Assembly (NCBI GenBank): GCA_937988695.1
Contig: CALKHM010000037.1
Coordinates: forward strand, 1-11,917
Length of the DNA: 11,917 nt
Reading direction: 5' to 3'
DNA from: an uncultured Microbacterium sp.
GTDB lineage: Bacteria; Actinomycetota; Actinomycetes; Actinomycetales; Microbacteriaceae
Shown here: positions 7,424 to 11,917 of the stretch, piece by piece
Position numbering within the stretch: position 1 is the first letter of the stretch
How the letters are laid out: each line of letters begins with the position of its first letter
Program-made: the position numbers and the translations under genes
The notes under the pieces: generated by a model
Databases searched by the model: none
What the model was told of the DNA's origin: nothing
Seen by the model: only the letters and a program-made list of their open reading frames with translations

Positions 7424-7489
7424 GAGGGTGCATCTGACCGCCGAGGGAGCGGGGGGCACCCACATCCTCGGCGGTCAGATGCACCCTCG
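7423..7489. terminator. Perfect 24-bp inverted repeat, candidate bidirectional terminator between TRIC gene and leuA
   Basis: Arms 7423-7446 and 7466-7489 are perfect reverse complements around a 19-base loop. The left arm begins CGAGGGTGCATC and ends GACCGCCGAGG. It lies between two convergent stop codons (7387 and 7517), the position expected of a shared terminator. Neither side has a T-tract, so it is not a classical intrinsic terminator. High-GC actinobacteria do use T-less hairpins. Because the arms are perfect although the surroundings carry no gene, it could also be one copy of a dispersed palindromic family. That needs a genome search. Confidence 0.65.
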
Positions 7490-7516
7490 CGGGCGCGCGG
7501 TACGCGGATCGTCGGT

Positions 7517-9277
7517 TCAGACGGCGGCCAGCTCCGGTGCGGCCGAGCGGCTGCGGATCGACCGGTTCACCCCCGATACGATCGCCTTCAGCGACGCCGT
7601 CGAGATGTCGCCGTCGATGCCCACGCCCCACAGCCGCTGACCGTCGACCTGCAGCTCGACGTAGGCCGCGGCCTGCGCGTCGCCGCCGGCGCTGAGGGCG
7701 TGCTCGACGTAGTCGTAGACCGTCACGTCGATGCCCTCGGCGCGCAGCACCTCGAGGAAGGCGGCCACCGGACCGTTGCCGGTCGCCTGAGCCTGCACGT
7801 CGGCATCGCCGTCGCGCAGTGTGACATCCAGTGTGACGTCTCCGGTCATGTCGCTGGAGGTGCGGGTGCTCAGCAGTTCGAAACGACCCCAGCGGGCATC
7901 CTCGACGTCGGCGGGCAGGTACTCGTCGGTGAAGATGTCCCAGATCTGGGCGCTCGTGACCTCGCCGCCCTCGGCGTCGGTCTTGGCCTGCACGACGCCG
8001 GAGAACTCGATCTGCAGTCGGCGCGGCAGGTCGAGCGCGTGGTCGGTCTTCAGCAGATAGGCGACGCCGCCCTTGCCGGACTGCGAGTTGACGCGGATGA
8101 CGGCCTCGTACGAGCGGCCGAGATCCTTGGGATCCACGGGCAGATACGGCACAGCCCACTCGATCTCGTCGACCGTGACGCCCGCCGCCGCGGCGCGGGC
8201 CTCCATCGACTCGAAGCCCTTCTTGATCGCGTCCTGGTGCGAGCCACTGAAAGCCGTGAACACCAGGTCGCCGCCCCACGGGCTGCGCTCGGGCACCGGC
8301 AGCTGGTTGCAGTGCTCGACGGTGCGCTTGATCTGGTCGATGTCGCTGAAGTCGATCTGCGGGTCGATGCCCTGCGTGAACAGGTTCACGCCCAGGGTGA
8401 CCAGGTCGACGTTCCCGGTGCGCTCACCGTTGCCGAACAGGCATCCCTCGATGCGATCCGCGCCGGCCATGTAGCCGAGCTCCGCGGCCGCCACAGCCGT
8501 GCCGCGGTCATTGTGCGGGTGCAGCGACAGGATCACGTTCTCGCGGTGGTGCAGGTGCCGGTTCATCCACTCGATCGAGTCGGCGTACACATTGGGGGTT
8601 GCCATCTCCACGGTCGCCGGCAGGTTGATGATGACCTTGCGGGAGGGCGTGGGCTCGAAGATCTCCAGCACCTGGTTGCAGATGTCGGCGGCGAACTCCA
8701 GCTCGGTGCCGGTGTAGCTCTCCGGCGAGTACTCGTAGTACACCTGCGTCTCGGGGATGCGCGTCTCGAACTGACGGCACAGCCGCGCGCCGTCCAGGGC
8801 GATGTCGACGATGCCCTGCTTGTCGGTGCGGAACACCACGTCGCGCTGCAGGATGCTCGTCGAGTTGTACAGGTGCACGATGGCCTGCTTGGCACCGGCG
8901 ATCGCCTCGTACGTGCGCTCGATGAGATGCTCACGCGACTGGGTCAGCACCTGGATCGTGACGTCGTCGGGGATCAGGTTCTCCTCGATGAGCTGTCGAA
9001 CGAAGTCGAAGTCGGTCTGGCTGGCGCTCGGGAAGCCGACCTCGATCTCCTTGTAGCCCATCCGCACCAGCAGGTCGAACATGATCCGCTTGCGCTCGGG
9101 GCTCATCGGGTCGATGAGGGCCTGGTTGCCGTCGCGCAGGTCGACCGCGCACCAGCGCGGGGCTGCGATGATGCGCTTGGTGGGCCACGTGCGATCGGGC
9201 ACGTCGACGCTGATCTGCTCGTGGAACGGCCGATACTTGTGGATCGGCATCGTCGAAGGCTTCTGGTTGTTCTTCAT
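7517..9277 (-). CDS. leuA: 2-Isopropylmalate synthase LeuA
   Basis: LeuA condenses 2-ketoisovalerate with acetyl-CoA, the committed step of leucine synthesis, and is feedback-inhibited by leucine. The 586-residue protein has the HMGL-like barrel with the metal-binding DLRDGNQ (46-52), MGYKEIEVGFPSASQTDFDF, the HPH metal ligands H253 and H255 in SLHPHNDRGT, and GNGERTGN (282-289). The C-terminal LeuA_dimer regulatory domain (about 470-575) carries GNGPVAAFLEVL, YDYVEHALSAGGDAQAAAYVEL and WGVGIDGDISTASLKA. The ATG at 9277 gives the N-terminus MKNNQKPSTMPIHKYRPF. The ATG at 9250 (MPIHKYRPF) is the alternative. Neither has a good Shine-Dalgarno sequence: a GAGAG sits 13 bases before 9277. Regulation probably runs through the leader described separately. 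Confidence 0.96.
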   Translation of the reverse strand: MKNNQKPSTMPIHKYRPFHEQISVDVPDRTWPTKRIIAAPRWCAVDLRDGNQALIDPMSPERKRIMFDLLVRMGYKEIEVGFPSASQTDFDFVRQLIEENLIPDDVTIQVLTQSREHLIERTYEAIAGAKQAIVHLYNSTSILQRDVVFRTDKQGIVDIALDGARLCRQFETRIPETQVYYEYSPESYTGTELEFAADICNQVLEIFEPTPSRKVIINLPATVEMATPNVYADSIEWMNRHLHHRENVILSLHPHNDRGTAVAAAELGYMAGADRIEGCLFGNGERTGNVDLVTLGVNLFTQGIDPQIDFSDIDQIKRTVEHCNQLPVPERSPWGGDLVFTAFSGSHQDAIKKGFESMEARAAAAGVTVDEIEWAVPYLPVDPKDLGRSYEAVIRVNSQSGKGGVAYLLKTDHALDLPRRLQIEFSGVVQAKTDAEGGEVTSAQIWDIFTDEYLPADVEDARWGRFELLSTRTSSDMTGDVTLDVTLRDGDADVQAQATGNGPVAAFLEVLRAEGIDVTVYDYVEHALSAGGDAQAAAYVELQVDGQRLWGVGIDGDISTASLKAIVSGVNRSIRSRSAAPELAAV

Positions 9278-9300
9278 CTCGGGGCTGTTTCTCTCGTCAT
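9274..9300 (-). CDS. Possible 8-codon second leader ORF overlapping the leuA start
   Basis: ATG at 9300-9298 opens the reading MTRETAPR, and the TGA at 9276-9274 overlaps the leuA ATG as ATGA. This junction is identical in type to the real operon overlaps in this window. It would allow translational coupling and would explain why leuA lacks a well-spaced Shine-Dalgarno sequence. It has no good ribosome binding site of its own (GGAG is about 20 bases upstream), so it may be chance. Confidence 0.25.
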   Translation of the reverse strand: MTRETAPR

Positions 9301-9393
9301 GATGGCGGGCCAACGACAAGCTCCGCGACGAGGAAGGCCCTAGAACGAGGACTCGTCGCGGCAGCTAAGGAGAAGCACGAAGCCTGCGCGCAT
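9291..9393 (-). promoter_or_regulatory. leuA leader RNA: LEU-type pseudoknot/attenuator element
   Basis: Read as RNA on the minus strand, the leader peptide's Leu codons are followed by a perfect 10-bp hairpin: CCGCGACGAG (9361-9352) pairs with CTCGTCGCGG (9332-9323). Its 19-base loop contains GGGCC (9340-9336), complementary to GGCCC just past the stem (9311-9307), giving an H-type pseudoknot. The 3' stem strand CTCGTC (9332-9327) can instead pair with GACGAG (9298-9293), which overlaps the only purine-rich stretch before leuA (GAGAG, 9295-9291). CTCGT in the loop (9349-9345) can pair back to ACGAG (9356-9352). The pairings are mutually exclusive. No U-tract terminator follows, so control is more likely translational. 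A pseudoknotted LEU element upstream of actinobacterial leuA has been predicted in the literature (recalled from memory). The switch drawn here is inference. Confidence 0.72.
9340..9393 (-). CDS. leuA leader peptide (17 aa, three consecutive Leu codons)
   Basis: The short frame ATG ... TAG reads MRAGFVLLLSCRDESSF. The three Leu codons are CTT CTC CTT (9375-9367). CTT is uncommon for a genome this GC-rich, which fits a sensor of charged leucyl-tRNA. The coding region enters the 5' strand of the downstream hairpin (CGC GAC GAG). The UAG stop (9342-9340) lies in the hairpin loop, its last base being the first of the GGGCC pseudoknot strand. Translating ribosomes would therefore directly affect RNA folding. 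TACGCT lies 6 bases before the ATG, so the transcript is probably leaderless and begins with this codon. Confidence 0.72.
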   Translation of the reverse strand: MRAGFVLLLSCRDESSF

Positions 9394-9399
9394 GACCAC

Positions 9400-9405
9400 A
9401 GCGTA
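9400..9405 (-). promoter_or_regulatory. Putative -10 element for the leuA leader transcript
   Basis: TACGCT (minus strand) is followed by GTGGTC and then the leader-peptide ATG at 9393, a spacing of 6 bases. It gives leuA its own promoter, separate from era upstream. The rest of the era-leuA gap (9406-9475) holds only a weak imperfect stem near the era stop (CGTGCCGG, minus strand from 9470) and no convincing terminator or -35. Confidence 0.55.
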
Positions 9406-9475
9406 CACCCAGACGGGATCCCCTCGTGACCGTCGTGCACGGCGGGCGTCCGTGAGCCGGCTCCGGCACGCCCGG

Positions 9476-10369
9476 TCAGAACCCGAGACGTCCCAGCTGC
9501 TTCGGATCGCGCTGCCACTCCTTGGCGACGCGCACGTGCAGCGACAAGAACACGCGCGAGCCGATCAGCGGCTCGATGCCCCCCCGGGCGCGGGCGCCGA
9601 CATCCCTCAGCCGCATCCCCTTGCGACCGATGATGATGGCCTTCTGGCTGTCGCGCTCGACCACGATGTCGGCGTACACGTCGGTGAGCTTGCGGTCCTC
9701 GCGCGCGGAGATGTCCTGCACCACCACGGCGATCGAGTGCGGCAGCTCGTCGCGTACGCCCTCCAGCGCCGCCTCGCGGATGATCTCGGCGACTCGGTCC
9801 TCGAGACTCTCGTCGGTGACGACGTCGTCAGGGTACAGTGCGGGCCCGATCGGCATGAGCGCCAGCAGCTCGTCCGTGAGCACGTCCAGCTGATCGCGCG
9901 TCAGTGCGGACAGCGGGATCACGGCCGACCAATCCGCACGCAGCTGGTCGACCTCCACGAGCCGTTCGGTGATCTGCTCCCGCGTCGCGACATCCGTCTT
10001 GGTCACGATCGCGACCTTCTTGGCGTGCGGATAGCCGTCGAGGGATGCCGCGATGCGGCGATCGCCGGGACCCACCTGCTCGGTGGCCGGCGCGCAGAAG
10101 GCGATGACGTCCACGTCGCCGAGCACCTGCTCGACAAGGTCGTTCAGCCGCTGACCGAGGAGCGTGCGCGGACGATGGATGCCGGGCGTGTCCACGATGA
10201 TCAGCTGCCCGTCGGACCGGTTGAGGATGCCGCGGATCGCGCGCCGGGTGGTCTGCGGCTTCTCACTCGTGATCGCGACCTTCTCGCCGACCAGCGCGTT
10301 GGTCAGCGTGGACTTGCCCACGTTCGGGCGCCCCACGAACGTCACGAACCCGCATCGGATGTCGGTCAT
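9476..10369 (-). CDS. era: GTPase Era
   Basis: Era is an essential-type GTPase that binds 16S rRNA and assists 30S subunit assembly. The 297-residue protein has P-loop G1 GRPNVGKS (13-20), switch I with EKPQTTRR (37-43), G3 DTPG (60-63), G4 TKTD (123-126) and G5 SAL (154-156). A C-terminal KH domain follows, with GRKG (248-251) in IIIGRKGMRLRDVG and the ending VKEW-like VAKEWQRDPKQL. G4 has T in place of the usual N of NKxD, a variant I believe is tolerated in actinobacterial Era. The ATG at 10369 overlaps the upstream gene's stop as ATGA, and AAGGAG/AGGA lies just upstream. Clustering with ybeY supports a common role in ribosome maturation. Confidence 0.97.
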   Translation of the reverse strand: MTDIRCGFVTFVGRPNVGKSTLTNALVGEKVAITSEKPQTTRRAIRGILNRSDGQLIIVDTPGIHRPRTLLGQRLNDLVEQVLGDVDVIAFCAPATEQVGPGDRRIAASLDGYPHAKKVAIVTKTDVATREQITERLVEVDQLRADWSAVIPLSALTRDQLDVLTDELLALMPIGPALYPDDVVTDESLEDRVAEIIREAALEGVRDELPHSIAVVVQDISAREDRKLTDVYADIVVERDSQKAIIIGRKGMRLRDVGARARGGIEPLIGSRVFLSLHVRVAKEWQRDPKQLGRLGF

Positions 10370-11652
10370 CGTTCCTGCTCCTTGTCGGCCTCAGCGGTGC
10401 GCTCCACGAAGACGGTGGCGATCCCGCGCCCCCGCCCGCGCGATGCTCCGCCGGTCAGTCTCAATCCGTCGTGCACGGCGGTCGACCCGGGCTGCGGAAC
10501 ACGGCCGAGCACCTTGCCCAGCAGTCCGCCGATCGAGTCGACCTCTTCGTCGTCGAGCTCGATGTCGAACAGGTCGCCGACATCCGACACCGGCAGTCGC
10601 GAGCTGACCCGGTACCGGCCGGGCTCGAGCTCGACGACCTCGGTGGCCCGTGGGTCGTACTCGTCGGCGATCTCGCCGACGAGCTCTTCGATGATGTCCT
10701 CGAGGGTCACGAGGCCCGCGACGCTGCCGTACTCGTCGACGACCATGCACACGTGCACGGCGTCGCGCTTCATCTGCTGCAGCAGCGTCTCGGCCCGCAT
10801 GGACTCCGGCACGAACACCGGGGGCCGCGCGATGCGGGTGACCGGCGCATCCTGCCACGCGGTGTCGAGGTCGCGATAGCCGATCAGCACGAGGTCCTTC
10901 AGATACAGCACGCCCACGACATCGTCGGCCTCGTCGTCGACGACGGGGATGCGAGAGATCCCCTTGTCCAGGAACACGCTCATCGCCTCGCGCGCCGTGG
11001 TCTCGGCATCCACCGTCACCATGTCGGGCCGCGGCACCATGACCTCGCGCACGAACGTGTCGGTGAAGTCGAACACGGAGTGGATGAGGTCGCGGTCGTC
11101 CTGCTCGATGACCTCGTGCGATGCCGCCTCGTCGACCATGCTCAGCAGCTGCTCCTCGCTGGAGAACGAGGCGCCCCGGGCGCCACCGGGTGTCACCCGG
11201 TCGCCGAACGCGATGAGCCCGTGCACGACGGGACCGAGGATGATCCGGATGCCGCGGATGATGCGCGCACAGCCGCGCAGCATCCGCTGGGCATGCCGGC
11301 GGCCCACCGACCGGGGGCTCGCGCCCACCAGCACGAACGAGATGGCGGTCATGAGGATCACCGCCCCCAGCATCGCCCACCAGATGCTGTGGAACAGCAG
11401 CGTGAAGGCCACCGTGACCAGCACCGCGGCGCCGGTCTCGGCGAGCACCCGGATGAAGACCACGGCCTGCAGGTGGGCGTCGGCGTCGTCGGCGATGCGG
11501 CGCAGCCGGTCGGCGGCCGGCCCGTCTTCGTCGTCGGCCAGGTCGACGAGGTCCTGGCGGCTCGTGACGCCCATCGCGGCATCGAGGGCCGCCATGAGGC
11601 CGCCGAAGGCCACCAGCAGCACCGCGGCGACCAGGAGCAGCAGCGCGGTCAT
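10366..11652 (-). CDS. CNNM/CorC-type membrane protein (DUF21, CBS pair, CorC_HlyC domain)
   Basis: This 428-residue protein of the so-called hemolysin C/CorC family is related to CNNM transporters linked to Mg2+ and other divalent cation efflux. The N-terminal DUF21 part has hydrophobic segments at about 3-26, 64-86 and 90-112, then an amphipathic stretch to about 150. The first CBS domain covers about 204-258 (REVMVPRPDMVTVDAETTAREA ... SRIPVVDDEADDVVGVLYLKDLV). The second covers about 278-330 (VHVCMVVDEYGSVAGLVTLEDIIEELVGEI). The C-terminal CorC_HlyC domain (about 335-418) carries DSIGGLLGKVLGRVPQPG. The ATG at 11652 overlaps the ybeY stop as ATGA, and its own stop overlaps the era start the same way. 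It is therefore the middle gene of ybeY-CBS-era. Function in ion homeostasis is family inference. Hemolytic activity is unlikely. Confidence 0.93.
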   Translation of the reverse strand: MTALLLLVAAVLLVAFGGLMAALDAAMGVTSRQDLVDLADDEDGPAADRLRRIADDADAHLQAVVFIRVLAETGAAVLVTVAFTLLFHSIWWAMLGAVILMTAISFVLVGASPRSVGRRHAQRMLRGCARIIRGIRIILGPVVHGLIAFGDRVTPGGARGASFSSEEQLLSMVDEAASHEVIEQDDRDLIHSVFDFTDTFVREVMVPRPDMVTVDAETTAREAMSVFLDKGISRIPVVDDEADDVVGVLYLKDLVLIGYRDLDTAWQDAPVTRIARPPVFVPESMRAETLLQQMKRDAVHVCMVVDEYGSVAGLVTLEDIIEELVGEIADEYDPRATEVVELEPGRYRVSSRLPVSDVGDLFDIELDDEEVDSIGGLLGKVLGRVPQPGSTAVHDGLRLTGGASRGRGRGIATVFVERTAEADKEQER

Positions 11653-11917
11653 GGGCGGTTGCGACGCTCCGCGGTGTGGAAGCTGAGCAGCAGGTCGCGC
11701 TGCAGACCGAACATCTCTCGCTCCTCGTCGGGTTCGGCGTGATCGAATCCGAGCAGGTGCAGCAGCCCATGCGTGGTCAGCAGCAGCAGCTCGTCGAGGG
11801 TGGAGTGGCCGGCCTGCTCGGCCTGAGTCTCGGCCACCTGCGGGCACAGCACGATGTCGCCGAGAAGGCCCGCAGGCGCCGGCATGTCGGCGGTGCCCGG
11901 GCGCAACTCGTCCATCG
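11649..11917 (-). CDS. ybeY: Endoribonuclease/rRNA maturation factor YbeY, 5' end beyond window
   Basis: YbeY is a zinc-dependent RNase involved in 16S rRNA 3'-end maturation and ribosome quality control. Only the C-terminal ~88 residues are visible, from MDELRPG onward, which in the family follows the conserved SFP motif and is internal. The metal-binding signature HGLLHLLGFDH (H-x3-H-x5-H) is complete and is followed by the usual MF-x-LQ-x-x-LL segment (REMFGLQRDLLLSF). Family members are about 150 residues, so roughly 60 N-terminal residues lie outside. The TGA at 11651-11649 overlaps the start of the CBS protein gene by ATGA. The methionine visible at 11915 is not the true start. Confidence 0.95.
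   Translation of the reverse strand, partial: MDELRPGTADMPAPAGLLGDIVLCPQVAETQAEQAGHSTLDELLLLTTHGLLHLLGFDHAEPDEEREMFGLQRDLLLSFHTAERRNRP

Noticed and set aside
7700..9343. Plus-strand open frame of about 547 codons opposite leuA
   Set aside because: It is a mirror of the leuA coding sequence with low-complexity Val/Asp/His/Leu composition. leuA has all its conserved motifs on the minus strand.
9406..9475. Possible era terminator (CGTGCCGG AG CCGG CT CACG stem, minus strand)
   Set aside because: The stem is short and interrupted by a bulge, has a two-base loop and no T-tract. It is not strong enough to call.
9430..10481. 16-base direct repeat CCGTCGTGCACGGCGG at 9430-9445 and 10466-10481
   Set aside because: One copy is inside the CBS coding sequence and the other is in the era-leuA gap. 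With this GC content a single shared 16-mer can arise by chance, and no further copies or flanking structure were seen.
10471..11742. Plus-strand open frame of about 423 codons opposite the CBS protein
   Set aside because: It is an antisense shadow. The minus strand encodes clear DUF21, CBS and CorC_HlyC domains with ATGA-coupled neighbours.
1..11917. Horizontal transfer, prophage, CRISPR or defence system
   Set aside because: All genes are conserved housekeeping or core actinobacterial families with uniform GC-rich codon use. No integrase, transposase, spaced direct repeats or tRNA-like cloverleaf was seen.

Overview
The window is very GC-rich and carries a densely packed set of conserved housekeeping genes with GTG and ATG starts. 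Protein similarity recalled from memory, and the gene order ybeY / CNNM-CBS protein / era / leuA / recO / uppS / dusB / dgt / dnaG, point to an actinobacterium of the family Microbacteriaceae, most likely Microbacterium or a close relative. No mobile element, CRISPR array, tRNA or rRNA is visible, and no gene-free stretch exceeds 200 bases.

Layout from the left. dnaG (primase, 3' end cut by the window edge), dgt and dusB form one leftward operon read dusB > dgt > dnaG with overlapping junctions. A thiol-dependent glutathione peroxidase gene (gpx) diverges from dusB. It converges on a DsbA/FrnE-like oxidoreductase gene across a degenerate 21-bp tandem repeat. Further right, recO and uppS form a leftward pair joined by an ATGA overlap. 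A TRIC/YadS-type membrane channel gene diverges from recO across only 36 bp, and it converges on leuA across a perfect 24-bp inverted repeat that probably acts as a bidirectional terminator. leuA has its own leader region. At the right edge ybeY (5' end missing), a CNNM/CorC-type CBS membrane protein and era form another leftward operon, each junction being an ATGA overlap.

The jobs are replication (DnaG), nucleotide pool control (Dgt), tRNA modification (DusB), ribosome maturation (YbeY, Era), recombination (RecO), cell-wall lipid carrier synthesis (UppS), leucine biosynthesis (LeuA), and redox and ion homeostasis (GPx, DsbA-like, TRIC, CNNM-CBS).

The most interesting parts are regulatory. 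(1) The leuA leader encodes a 17-residue peptide with three consecutive Leu codons, followed by a 10-bp hairpin whose loop can form a pseudoknot with downstream RNA. An alternative pairing can cover the purine-rich stretch before leuA. This matches the predicted actinobacterial LEU element in type, but the switching model is my inference. (2) Five transcription units have a -10-like hexamer exactly 6 nt before the start codon, which is a leaderless-mRNA architecture. Two of them (recO and the TRIC gene) are packed into one shared palindrome. (3) The heptamer GGATGCC (and its relative GGATGTC) is strongly over-represented on both strands.
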